Part shown: piece by piece, positions 9,485 through 17,848 of the stretch
Layout: each line of letters begins with the position of its first letter
Position numbering within the stretch: the stretch's first letter is position 1
Source of the DNA: an uncultured Colwellia sp.
GTDB taxonomy: Bacteria; Pseudomonadota; Gammaproteobacteria; Enterobacterales; Alteromonadaceae
Reading direction: 5' to 3'
DNA length: 64,000 nucleotides
Assembly (NCBI GenBank): GCA_913058245.1
Contig: CAJXQJ010000008.1
Location: 103,348-167,347, forward strand
Position numbers and translations under genes: made by a program
Notes under the pieces: generated by a model
What the model was told of the DNA's origin: nothing
Database searches by the model: none
Seen by the model: only the letters and a program-made list of their open reading frames with translations

Positions 9485-9955
9485 TTAGCTCCCTTTCACT
9501 TCTGTTGCTAGATCAGCAGCTAGATGTATTGCTTGTTTAATACGCTGGTAGGTTCCACAACGACAAATATTACCACTCATCGCCAGCTCTATATCTTTAT
9601 CGTTAGGCGCTGAATTTCGCTCAAGTAGTGCCACAGCCGACATAATTTGACCCGATTGACAATAACCACATTGCGGAACATTCAAACTTTGCCACGCCTG
9701 CTGAACAGGGTGGTCTGCATGCTCTGATAACCCTTCAATTGTCGTCACCTTTTGTTTGCCAATGGCGGAAACAGGTGTGACACATGAACGAATAGGCTGA
9801 CCATCAACATGAACAGTACATGCACCACATAAACCTTTTCCGCAACCATACTTAGTACCGGTATATTTTAAAACATCTCGCAGTGCCCACAATAATGGCA
9901 TATCACCATCATCATTAAACTGATGACTTTTACCGTTTATGCTTAACGTGATCAT
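9485..9955 (-). CDS. [2Fe-2S] small subunit of the Mo hydroxylase (IorA-like)
   Basis: A 156-residue protein with the two iron-sulfur domains of the xanthine dehydrogenase family. The plant-ferredoxin type cluster is at [17 protein letters not shown] (about residues 36-52), with its fourth Cys in RSCVTP. The helical cluster domain shows [10 protein letters not shown] and [11 protein letters not shown]. It takes electrons from the Mo site of the large subunit. It has no export signal of its own, so it would be carried through the Tat pathway with its partner, as is known for this enzyme class. The stop is 3 bases from the large-subunit start. Confidence 0.95.
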   Translation of the reverse strand: MITLSINGKSHQFNDDGDMPLLWALRDVLKYTGTKYGCGKGLCGACTVHVDGQPIRSCVTPVSAIGKQKVTTIEGLSEHADHPVQQAWQSLNVPQCGYCQSGQIMSAVALLERNSAPNDKDIELAMSGNICRCGTYQRIKQAIHLAADLATEVKGS

Positions 9956-10028
9956 ACTGTTGGTTCCTTTTGAATTTGCTGATGGGTCTTCACTAATTAT
10001 TTTGATCTACTCGCTTTATCTTATTATT

Positions 10029-10646
10029 TTATTTTTGATTATTAATAACTTTATTCATCGCTAATAATTGCTCAGGTGTATCAATATCCGCAAAAGCATG
10101 GGTATTTGTCACCGGTAACAAATACCCCTTATATTTCTTTAATAGCGGTTTTGCCCCTTGTTGCCCTGTTAATTGACATAACTCTGAAAAATAACGAGCA
10201 GGAAAAATCACTGGTGGACCAACACTCGCTTTTAATTGGTCGCTATTGTTTTGCGAAACAATAATCGCGTCAGGGTTGTTTAACCAATTAGTTTTGAGCT
10301 TGGTAAAGTCCGTTGACGCTATTTGCCACTGATCAACTAAAACGATCATTACCGCGTTAATATCAGTATTTAGTTCTTTTACACCTGCAGCGATTGACGA
10401 TGCCATACCACTTTCCCAATCGCTATTAATAATAGTCGTGATTGGTAAATGGTCAATACATCGTTGCAGCTGCTCAGCCTGACACCCCAAAACACAATAC
10501 ACATTATTTGAGACGACTAATGCCTTCTCTAGCTGGGTAGCCACCAAACTTTTGTTGTTAATAGGCAATAATTGTTTCATTTGCCCAAGGCGTGACGACT
10601 GCCCTGCTGCTAGTACTATAATCGCCAAATTATCAGCTAAGGTCAT
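10029..10646 (-). CDS. MobA/MocA-like nucleotidyltransferase
   Basis: A 205-residue NTP transferase. The N-terminus carries the nucleotide-binding signature VLAAGQSSRLGQMKQLLP (about 11-28) and the metal-site segment VLVDQWQIAS. Enzymes of this type (MocA) join CTP to molybdopterin to make the cytosine dinucleotide cofactor used by xanthine dehydrogenase-family hydroxylases. That fits its place between the desulfurase and hydroxylase genes. The gap to the desulfurase gene is 4 bases. CTP rather than GTP specificity is inferred from family and context. Confidence 0.88.
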   Translation of the reverse strand: MTLADNLAIIVLAAGQSSRLGQMKQLLPINNKSLVATQLEKALVVSNNVYCVLGCQAEQLQRCIDHLPITTIINSDWESGMASSIAAGVKELNTDINAVMIVLVDQWQIASTDFTKLKTNWLNNPDAIIVSQNNSDQLKASVGPPVIFPARYFSELCQLTGQQGAKPLLKKYKGYLLPVTNTHAFADIDTPEQLLAMNKVINNQK

Positions 10647-10650
10647 ATTA

Positions 10651-11946
10651 TTAATTTATGTTGTGTTCGCTATCACCATCAAATATTTGTGGTTCTCGAA
10701 ATAATTGCTGCAAACTTTTAATACCCGCAATGAAACGGTCAATATCCTCAAAACCATTATACAAGCCTAATGATACTCTTAAACTGGCGGGAATATTTAA
10801 CTTTTGGTGCAGCGGCTCTGCACACTGCCGACCAGCACGCACGGCTATTTCACTATCATCTAAAAAGCTGGCAATGTCATGACAGGCAACATCTGACATG
10901 GTAAAGCTAAATATTGACGGGCATTGCACAACATCAGATACATTATTACTAACAAAGTCATTACTCGGCAAAAATATCAATGGTTTGATATAAGGCAAGT
11001 CATGCAGCTGATCAAATAAATAAGCACTTAAGGCATCAATATGTGCGGTTACTTCCGACCAAGTAATGTCAGTTAAATAATCAATCGCTTCAACTAAACC
11101 AACAATACCTGCGACATTATGTGAACCAGGTTCAAACTTTAAAGCACCATTAGTGTATATGGTTTCGGCGTAATTAACCGACTTAACAATTCCTGCCCCT
11201 AATTGAAATGGTGACATTTGTTCAAGGTATTTATTCTTGCCAACCAACACTCCACAGCCAGTAGCACCATAAATTTTGTGTGCAGAAAATAAATAAAAAT
11301 CACAATCTAAGTCGGTGAAATTCACTGGTCCATAACGAACCCCCTGTGCGCCATCAACGAGTACTGGCACATTTTTTTGATGAGCAATGGCGCTAATACT
11401 TTTTATTGGATTCACAACACCTAACACATTAGAAACATGACTTACTGCAATTAAAACCGTATCACTATCAATCAGCTTTGCTAGAGCTGTAACATCTATC
11501 TGCCCTTGAGAGGTAATAGGGGCAACGCGTAAATTTGCACCAACACGTTGACACAAAGCTTGCCAAGGCAATAAGTTGGCATGATGCTCTGCCGCACCAA
11601 TAATAATATTACTTTGCTTGCTTAACCTAGCTTGTACAAAACTTGCAGCGACTAAGTTTATCGACTCGGTGCTACTGGCAGTAAAAACTACACTTTCATC
11701 AATACCTGCACCAACAAAATTGGCAACCTTTTCTCTTGCCTGCTCAACAAGCTCAGTTGCATTAGCACTAAGCTGATAAAGGCTTTTGTGACTATTAGCA
11801 TGGGAAAAACATTGATAATAATAAATAGCTTCAGCGACATGTTTAGGTGTTAAACATGTCGCAGCGCTATCTAAGTAGCATAAGTTTGGATGGGCATTTA
11901 TCGAAAATATTGGAAAATCATGTTTCCACGGACTGATCATAGACAT
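10651..11946 (-). CDS. Class V aminotransferase / cysteine desulfurase (SufS/CsdA-like)
   Basis: A PLP enzyme of about 431 residues. The PLP lysine lies in FSAHKIYGATGCGVLVG, the cofactor phosphate site near VVFTASSTESINLVA, and the sulfur-carrying Cys in VRAGRQCAEPLH, matching group II desulfurases. It heads the molybdenum hydroxylase operon. Hydroxylases of this family need a terminal sulfido ligand on Mo, supplied by a desulfurase, so a dedicated sulfuration role is a reasonable inference. No suf or csd partner genes are near. The frame opens at a TTG (11949); I chose the next codon, ATG 11946, and ATG 11940 is also possible. The ribosome site is weak for all of them. Confidence 0.88.
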   Translation of the reverse strand: MSMISPWKHDFPIFSINAHPNLCYLDSAATCLTPKHVAEAIYYYQCFSHANSHKSLYQLSANATELVEQAREKVANFVGAGIDESVVFTASSTESINLVAASFVQARLSKQSNIIIGAAEHHANLLPWQALCQRVGANLRVAPITSQGQIDVTALAKLIDSDTVLIAVSHVSNVLGVVNPIKSISAIAHQKNVPVLVDGAQGVRYGPVNFTDLDCDFYLFSAHKIYGATGCGVLVGKNKYLEQMSPFQLGAGIVKSVNYAETIYTNGALKFEPGSHNVAGIVGLVEAIDYLTDITWSEVTAHIDALSAYLFDQLHDLPYIKPLIFLPSNDFVSNNVSDVVQCPSIFSFTMSDVACHDIASFLDDSEIAVRAGRQCAEPLHQKLNIPASLRVSLGLYNGFEDIDRFIAGIKSLQQLFREPQIFDGDSEHNIN

Positions 11947-12127
11947 CAATATGCAACAATTTCAGCAGACTATTAAGCAAAATTAGCAAGCAGAAAATAA
12001 AACCGCAACGATTGAAATGTAAATAAAAATTAATAGCTAAGTAAGTCACTTAATATAAATTCTCCATTCAAAGTAAGAGAATTTTCAGGTACTCTAGTTT
12101 ATCCATATTGCCGCTTACTAACTCCAA

Positions 12128-14563
12128 ATGAAACATTCTAAAAATATTATCGTTGGCCTTATTTTTGTTTTAATTTTTATTATTGCAACCGTAGCGACAT
12201 GGATCTATAGCCAGGTCGACAGTGCCTTACCTAAGTTAGAGGGTAAGCAAACAATATTTGGCTTATCCGCTAGTGCAATTGTCGAACGTGATGAAAACGG
12301 TATCGCCACAATAAAAGCGAAAAACCGTTTAGATACTGCAGTCGCAACAGGCTTTATACATGCCCAAGAGCGTTTTTTTCAAATGGATTTACTACGTCGA
12401 AATTCTGCCGGTGAACTAGCAAGTTTATTTGGTGAAGCGGCTATAGACTACGACAGTGATATTCGTCGCCATCGCTTTCGTGAGCGTGCCACCGCTATTA
12501 TTAAGCAATTACCTAAATCGGATTTTGCCCTACTTAAAGCCTACACTCGTGGCGTTAATCAAGGTTTAAAATATTTAAAAGCACCACCATTTGAGTATTT
12601 ATTACTTCAGCAAGCCCCTGTTGAATGGAAAGAAGAAGATACGATTTTAACCGTGTTAAGTATGTATATCGATTTACAGTATCAAGACGGTAAGCGAGAA
12701 AGAACATTAGGATTATTACATTCTGTACTTAGCCCAGAAGTATTTAACTTTTTAAATCCTAAAGGAAGCCAATGGGATGCCGCTATTGACGGCAGCCAGT
12801 ATTCAGCATCACCATTACCTCAAGCACCTTGGCCAGCCGCAGCTGGTGAAAAACTAGCTGCATTAGCAAAAACCAAGCAGCTGATGACAAATAGTAACAA
12901 TGTACTGCCTGATATTTTACACCGAGAAAAATCAGCACAAAATGAAGAGTTTCCAGGTTCAAATAATTGGGCCGTTGGCGGTGCGATTAGTGCCACTGGT
13001 AGTGCTATTGTCGCCAACGATATGCATCTAGGCATTCGTGTACCTAATACTTGGTTTCGCGCTTCTTTTGAATATCTGTCAAAACAAAATAAAGCCGTCA
13101 AAGTTACTGGTGCAACATTACCAGGAACGCCAAATATCATTGTAGGTAGTAATGGCCACATTGCGTGGGGATTCACTAATAGCTACGGTGACTGGAGTGA
13201 CGTTATCGTCTTAGAAACTAATGGAGATAACAGCCAATATTTAACCCCTAATGGATATCAGCCTTTTATCAAGCATAAACAAGTGATTGCGGTAAAAGGA
13301 CAAGATTCAGTCGATATCACAGTAACAGACACAATTTGGGGCCCAGTAATAGGTGAAAATGCCCAAGGGCAATTACTCGTTTATCGATGGATCGCTCACG
13401 ATAAGCAAGCCGTTAATATGGCGATGACTGAGCTCGAAACAGCCGACAGCGTTCAACAAGCTTTTACTATTGCAGCACGTGCTGGAATGCCTGCGCAAAA
13501 TTTAATGGTTGGTGACAAGCAAGGCAATATTGGTTGGACCATCATGGGGCCAATACCTAAGCGCAGTAAAGCATTCGGGGAAATTCCAACATCATGGGCA
13601 AATGGTGAGCACAAATGGCAAGGATTATTACCTGCAAATGAATATCCTAAAGTCATAAACCCAGAAAATTCACGTTTATGGACCGCAAACTCACGAGTTA
13701 TTGGCGGTGAAATGTTAGCAAAAGTTGGCAATGGTGGTTATGCGCTAGGGGCTCGGTCTTCACAAATCAAAACAAACCTAAACGCTAGAGGCTCATTTGA
13801 TGAACAAGCCTTGCTCGATATTGCATTAGACGACAAAGCAAATTTTTTGCTGCGTTGGCAAGACTTTTTGCTAACTAAAGTCTTAACTCAAGACGTTATT
13901 GCCGAACGCAACGATTGGCAAGAAGCTAGAAATATATTAACTACAGAGCGCCTGTACGCAAGCACTGACTCTGTTGCTTATCGCTTGGTACGCAATTTTC
14001 GATTAAATCTACGAGATCAATTGTTCGATATTTTTAATGAAAACATGACCAATTTAGATGAAAACTACAGCTTCCACACCATACGTCACCAAATAGAAAC
14101 ACCGTTGTGGCAATTAGTTAACCAGCAAGCAGAAAACTTTCTGTGGCGTGGCCATGACTCTTGGTCTGCACTATTTGAAGAAACACTTGAATTAACACTT
14201 AATGAAATGACCGAATCGACCTCACTTGCCGATGCAACCTGGGGTAAGCAAAATATCAGTAAAATTCAACACCCGCTAAGCCGCGCAGTGCCTTTTATTG
14301 GTCACTGGTTGGATATGCCGGAAGTAGAATTAGCTGGCGATAGTTATATGCCACGAGTACAAGGAAAGTCTTTTGGCGCATCGGAACGTATGGTGGTATC
14401 ACCTGGGCATGAAGAGCGCGGCATATTTCATATGCCAACGAGTCAATCTGGCCATCCTTGGAGCCCTTATTATGGAGCAGGTCACGAAAACTGGGTTAAA
14501 GGCGAAGCTTCAAGCTTTTTGCCTGGTCCAGTAAAATACAAACTAACATTACTCAGTTATTAA
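12128..14563 (+). CDS. Penicillin acylase family protein (Ntn hydrolase)
   Basis: An 811-residue protein with an N-terminal membrane segment or signal anchor (about 8-28) placing the enzyme outside the cytoplasm. The alpha chain holds HAQERFFQMDLLRRNSAGEL. The self-cleavage site is at FPGSNNWAVGG, with Ser278 expected as the new N-terminal nucleophile of the beta chain. Further landmarks are NDMHLGIRVPNTW, GHIAWGFTNSYGDW and the C-terminal SGHPWSPYYG. Members cut amide bonds of penicillins, acyl-homoserine lactones or other N-acyl compounds, and the substrate here is unknown. It is divergent from the Mo-hydroxylase operon and 28 bp upstream of the MAPEG gene. Confidence 0.93.
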   Translation: MKHSKNIIVGLIFVLIFIIATVATWIYSQVDSALPKLEGKQTIFGLSASAIVERDENGIATIKAKNRLDTAVATGFIHAQERFFQMDLLRRNSAGELASLFGEAAIDYDSDIRRHRFRERATAIIKQLPKSDFALLKAYTRGVNQGLKYLKAPPFEYLLLQQAPVEWKEEDTILTVLSMYIDLQYQDGKRERTLGLLHSVLSPEVFNFLNPKGSQWDAAIDGSQYSASPLPQAPWPAAAGEKLAALAKTKQLMTNSNNVLPDILHREKSAQNEEFPGSNNWAVGGAISATGSAIVANDMHLGIRVPNTWFRASFEYLSKQNKAVKVTGATLPGTPNIIVGSNGHIAWGFTNSYGDWSDVIVLETNGDNSQYLTPNGYQPFIKHKQVIAVKGQDSVDITVTDTIWGPVIGENAQGQLLVYRWIAHDKQAVNMAMTELETADSVQQAFTIAARAGMPAQNLMVGDKQGNIGWTIMGPIPKRSKAFGEIPTSWANGEHKWQGLLPANEYPKVINPENSRLWTANSRVIGGEMLAKVGNGGYALGARSSQIKTNLNARGSFDEQALLDIALDDKANFLLRWQDFLLTKVLTQDVIAERNDWQEARNILTTERLYASTDSVAYRLVRNFRLNLRDQLFDIFNENMTNLDENYSFHTIRHQIETPLWQLVNQQAENFLWRGHDSWSALFEETLELTLNEMTESTSLADATWGKQNISKIQHPLSRAVPFIGHWLDMPEVELAGDSYMPRVQGKSFGASERMVVSPGHEERGIFHMPTSQSGHPWSPYYGAGHENWVKGEASSFLPGPVKYKLTLLSY

Positions 14564-14591
14564 CTGCGTAAATTAAAGCACAGGAACAACA

Positions 14592-14975
14592 ATGACAACT
14601 TTGATTATTTGCCTATTTATTGCGGCACTTTTACCTTTCATAGCAAAAATACCAGTCGCTATCGCGATGCATAAATTGAATGGTTATAACAACAATCACC
14701 CTCGTGCTCAACAAGCTGAATTAACAGGTTTTGGTGCTCGAGCTTTAGCTGCTCATCAAAATGCTTTTGAGTCATTAGCCATATTTGCACCCTCGATTTT
14801 GTTGGCCATTTCAACTCACAACACTGGTACTTTCATTGAACAGTTAGCCATTACTCACGTTGTTGCACGTGTTCTTTATAATATTACTTATTTGCTGAAT
14901 ATTAGTACCGTGCGTTCACTTATTTGGGCAGTTGGTACTATCAGCTCATTTACTATTATTTACCAGTGTATCTAA
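14592..14975 (+). CDS. MAPEG family membrane protein
   Basis: A 127-residue protein with four predicted membrane helices. The pattern FGARALAAHQNAFESLAIFAP followed by HVVARVLYNITYL is typical of bacterial MAPEG proteins related to microsomal glutathione transferase. AGGA lies about 7 bases upstream of the ATG. It probably shares a transcript with the penicillin acylase gene. Catalytic activity has not been shown for most bacterial members. Confidence 0.9.
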   Translation: MTTLIICLFIAALLPFIAKIPVAIAMHKLNGYNNNHPRAQQAELTGFGARALAAHQNAFESLAIFAPSILLAISTHNTGTFIEQLAITHVVARVLYNITYLLNISTVRSLIWAVGTISSFTIIYQCI

Positions 14976-15096
14976 AAACCAGTGAACCACGAGTGAATAT
15001 TCGCTTAGCAGCCCTAATAGCAAGTTTTAATGCCTTTAACAAAATAGCTATAAAGAAACGGTTGAAGTCTTGCTTGAGGATGGCTAAAGTAAAGCT

Positions 15097-15153
15097 ATGC
15101 AAAATATAAAACCTACTTCTTTCTTTTTCGCATTTTTTCTCTCAGTACTCTGA
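15097..15153 (+). CDS. pheL: PheL-type leader peptide
   Basis: An 18-residue frame, ATG 15097 to TGA 15151, reading MQNIKPTSFFFAFFLSVL. Five of its codons are Phe (TTC TTT TTC, then TTT TTT), clustered as in the pheA leader of enterobacteria. It lies 148 bp before pheA and is followed by an attenuator terminator. Ribosome stalling at the Phe codons when Phe-tRNA is scarce is the expected signal. The ribosome site upstream is weak (AAAG-type). The gene was found by reading the leader and is too short for routine gene finding. Confidence 0.9.
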   Translation: MQNIKPTSFFFAFFLSVL

Positions 15154-15205
15154 GTGCGTTTTAGGTTTTGGCATTTAATAAAAACCTCCCTTGGGAGGTT
15201 TTTTT
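15108..15205 (+). promoter_or_regulatory. Phenylalanine attenuator in the pheA leader
   Basis: Four mutually exclusive segments can be read. Segment 1, AAAACCTA (15108-15115, inside the leader peptide just before the Phe codons), is the exact complement of segment 2, TAGGTTTT (15162-15169). Segment 2 also pairs with segment 3, AAAACCT (15181-15187), as the antiterminator. Segments 3 and 4 form the terminator, AACCTCCC (15183-15190) with GGGAGGTT (15193-15200) and seven T. A small hairpin CTCAG/CTGAG (15141-15154) spans the leader stop and may act as a pause site. A ribosome stalled on Phe codons would cover segment 1, free segment 2 and let transcription reach pheA. Confidence 0.9.
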
Positions 15206-15300
15206 AGTTCTAGTACTAGCAATAAATAAAATAAGTAAGCACTAGCGAAAATGCAATTTTTGCAATGATTCAACTCATAACAATATAGTAGGAAAACGCG

Positions 15301-16479
15301 GTGAACGAAGCATTAGACTTAAATCAAATACGTGAAAAAATTACCCAGCTCGATCAGCAACTATTAAGCTTATTTGCGCAGCGCCGTGCCCTAACCTTAA
15401 ATGTTGCCAAAAGCAAAGCACATCAAATACGCCCTGTACGTGACCAGCAACGCGAGCAAGAACTACTCATTCGCTTGATCACCCAAGGAAAAGAGCTAGG
15501 TTTAGATGCGCATTATGTTACTAGTGTTTTTCAAACCATTATTGAAGACTCAGTATTAAACCAGCAAGCCTACTTACAAACATTAGCAAATCCTAACATG
15601 CAAGAACCAGCTGTCAGCGTTGCATTCCTTGGTGACAAAGGTTCGTATAGCTATTTAGCAAGCCATCGTTACTTTTCTCGTCGAGCGGAAAAAATCATCG
15701 AAAATGGCTGTCAAAGTTTTGCGGAAATTATGCAGCAAGTGGAATCAGGCAGTGTTGACTATGGAATGCTGCCTATAGAGAATACCAGCTCTGGTAGTAT
15801 CAACGAAGTGTATGACGTATTACAGCACACCAACTTATCCATTGTTGGTGAAATTACCCAGCCTATAGAGCACTGTTTATTAACAGCGGTTAATACCCAA
15901 CTTAATAAAATTAAAACCATTTATGCTCACGGCCAACCTTTTGCACAATGTAGTAACTTCCTTGATAAACAAAATGATATTCGTATTGAATATTGTGAAA
16001 GCACTGCGGATGCCATGGCAAAAGTATATGAATTACAAGACGACAGCGTTGCAGTAATAGGTAGTGAAGAAGGTGGCAACTTATATCAATTGCACGCTTT
16101 AGAAAAATCTATTGCCAATCAAAGTGAGAACCACAGTCGTTTTATTCTAGTTGCTCGTAAACCTGTTGATGTTGCTGAACAAATTCCCGCTAAAACAACT
16201 TTAGTTATTGCGACAGGACAAAAGCCTGGCGCATTGGTTGAGTGCTTGGTGGTATTGAAAAATAAAGGTATTAACATGTGTAAGCTTGAATCTCGACCGA
16301 TTCAAGGACGTCCGTGGGAAGAAATGTTTTATATTGATGTTGAAGCAAATTTAAAGCATTTAGCATTACAAGAAGCTATTAGCCAAATTACAGAACAAAC
16401 TAACTTCATTAAAGTTTTAGGCTGCTACCCTATTGAGCATATTAGCCCAACAAATGTTCCTAGTAGCGCCTTAGATTAG
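15301..16479 (+). CDS. pheA: P-protein: chorismate mutase / prephenate dehydratase
   Basis: A 392-residue bifunctional enzyme making phenylpyruvate from chorismate. Chorismate mutase covers about 5-90 (IREKITQLDQQLLSLFAQRR). The dehydratase covers about 105-285, with FLGDKGSYSYLASHRYF, LPIENTSSGSINEVYD and the final HSRFILVARKP. The ACT regulatory domain runs from about 297, including GALVECLVVLKNKGINMCKLESRP, whose ESRP motif belongs to the phenylalanine feedback site. The start is GTG at 15301 with AGGA about 8 bases upstream. Transcription is governed by the attenuator directly upstream; enzyme activity is expected to be inhibited by Phe. Confidence 0.97.
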   Translation: MNEALDLNQIREKITQLDQQLLSLFAQRRALTLNVAKSKAHQIRPVRDQQREQELLIRLITQGKELGLDAHYVTSVFQTIIEDSVLNQQAYLQTLANPNMQEPAVSVAFLGDKGSYSYLASHRYFSRRAEKIIENGCQSFAEIMQQVESGSVDYGMLPIENTSSGSINEVYDVLQHTNLSIVGEITQPIEHCLLTAVNTQLNKIKTIYAHGQPFAQCSNFLDKQNDIRIEYCESTADAMAKVYELQDDSVAVIGSEEGGNLYQLHALEKSIANQSENHSRFILVARKPVDVAEQIPAKTTLVIATGQKPGALVECLVVLKNKGINMCKLESRPIQGRPWEEMFYIDVEANLKHLALQEAISQITEQTNFIKVLGCYPIEHISPTNVPSSALD

Positions 16480-16506
16480 ATTAAATCAAATATAGTTAGT
16501 GGCTAT

Positions 16507-16533
16507 AAAAGGGCTGATTAACAGCCCTTTTAT
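16507..16533. terminator. Bidirectional terminator after pheA
   Basis: Perfect 10-bp stem AAAAGGGCTG (16507-16516) and CAGCCCTTTT (16522-16531), five-base loop. Convergent genes flank it. Confidence 0.9.
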
Positions 16534-16546
16534 GTAATTTATATAC

Positions 16547-17002
16547 TTAACTTACTTTCTTTTTACGATCTTTATAAAATACAAAAGCAAAGATTAGAAA
16601 CGCCAATAAAAACACACCAAATGTTGAACTGCCTTGATCGGCTTCAATTTCCTCTGCGCTTAAAATCACCTGCTTTGGTGTTTTTATTTCATAGGCCTGA
16701 TAAAAGTCACCGTTCACCTGTCGAGCAACCACTTGTACTTCTTTACCTAGCAGTACTTGCGAGTCGTTGTCGCTGCAGTAGTCGGCACGAAATTTAACAC
16801 TTAAGTTAAAAGTTAATTCTGAATCTTTAAGTGATAACGCCGCCGCTCCCTTATGTGGGCAATGCAACTGATGAATAACACCGTCAATGCGTGTTAAGTC
16901 AGTTAGCTCTGCATACGGCTTAATATAAAAAGCGCTTTTAACACCAAGAAATAAAAAGAAGCATGCTAAGGCTAATAAGGCCATTTTTGTAAATTTATTC
17001 AT
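16547..17002 (-). CDS. Two-helix membrane protein of unknown function
   Basis: A 151-residue protein with a membrane helix near residues 6-24, a soluble segment of about 90 residues with two Cys (HCPHKG and ADYCSDN), and a second helix near the C-terminus followed by a basic tail (YKDRKKKVS). The soluble part is probably periplasmic. The frame opens five codons earlier at a GTG, but ATG 17002 has AGG at the right spacing and gives a better N-terminus. No family is recognised. It converges on pheA and ends beside its terminator. Confidence 0.65.
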   Translation of the reverse strand: MNKFTKMALLALACFFLFLGVKSAFYIKPYAELTDLTRIDGVIHQLHCPHKGAAALSLKDSELTFNLSVKFRADYCSDNDSQVLLGKEVQVVARQVNGDFYQAYEIKTPKQVILSAEEIEADQGSSTFGVFLLAFLIFAFVFYKDRKKKVS

Positions 17003-17122
17003 ATTACCTGCAACCACGTTAGAGTAAAAATATTCACTATGGCAATTAAAGCAGATTAAACGATACTAGGCTTTATCTTAGATCATCATTAGGCTTATTA
17101 TTGTAATCAGCACCCGCAAGTA

Positions 17123-17530
17123 TTAAGAAGCTTTATATTTTCTACTCTTAAGGCGATAAATAATCGCACTAAGCGTCAAAATAACAAGATTAGGGATTAC
17201 TGCATACAGAATCGGCGTTAACATAAATTGTGCTATTAACAAGGTTAGGGCGACAAAACACAAGGTTGGTAGCAGCAACCAAAATGTATGTTCACTAGCA
17301 CAAAGTTGAAAACCTTTACGCATTAACAAAAGTAAAAGCAAACTAGCCAGACACGCTATGATGGCAGTTACCGTACCGGGGTAGTAATCAAGAATAAAGT
17401 TGGTATGTGGGTGCAAAATTGTTGGAACAGGAGCAATATTGCCTAAATGAACTAACCAAACCAAGGAACCCGCAATCAAGCAACCAAAATTAAAAGACCA
17501 TAACTTCTTATTAACCTCAAACACACCCAT
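17123..17530 (-). CDS. Four-helix membrane protein of unknown function
   Basis: A 135-residue, strongly hydrophobic protein with about four helices and a short basic C-terminal tail (YRLKSRKYKAS). No family is recognised. The ATG at 17530 sits only one base after GGAG, too close for good initiation. The in-frame GTG at 17524 has 7-base spacing to the same GGAG and may be the real start, which would shorten the protein by two residues. Confidence 0.6.
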   Translation of the reverse strand: MGVFEVNKKLWSFNFGCLIAGSLVWLVHLGNIAPVPTILHPHTNFILDYYPGTVTAIIACLASLLLLLLMRKGFQLCASEHTFWLLLPTLCFVALTLLIAQFMLTPILYAVIPNLVILTLSAIIYRLKSRKYKAS

Positions 17531-17764
17531 TCTCCAATTTTATTATTATTATTTTTCTCCTTTATATCTCAAGCTCACTTTTTAATCAATACGTTCTTTT
17601 TTTGAGCTAAAAATGAGTTAATAGTAATACTATTGATGTCATTACGGATTAAATAGCATTACTGTTTACGTAAATTAAAAATAAACTGTAATTTATAAAC
17701 AATGACTTATAGGTAAGCACTTTGTAGTTTTAGTAAAAGACAATTTAATTATATTTAAATAGAT
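17531..17764. other. Non-coding gap right of the RND operon terminator
   Basis: AT-rich sequence without a supportable gene. The right part of the whole 17531-17848 gap holds the terminator of the efflux operon. The left edge holds the ribosome site (GGAG) of the four-helix protein gene. Confidence 0.4.
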
Positions 17765-17798
17765 AAAAACCCATACAAACTAACGCTTGTATGGGTTT
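17765..17798 (-). terminator. Rho-independent terminator of the RND efflux operon
   Basis: Perfect 12-bp stem AAACCCATACAA (17767-17778) and TTGTATGGGTTT (17787-17798). The A-run at 17765-17769 reads as a T-run on the minus strand, downstream of the pump gene. Confidence 0.9.
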
Positions 17799-17848
17799 AA
17801 TCTTCAAATAGAGTATAACTTTATGAATTATGTATCGTACTCTCTCAG

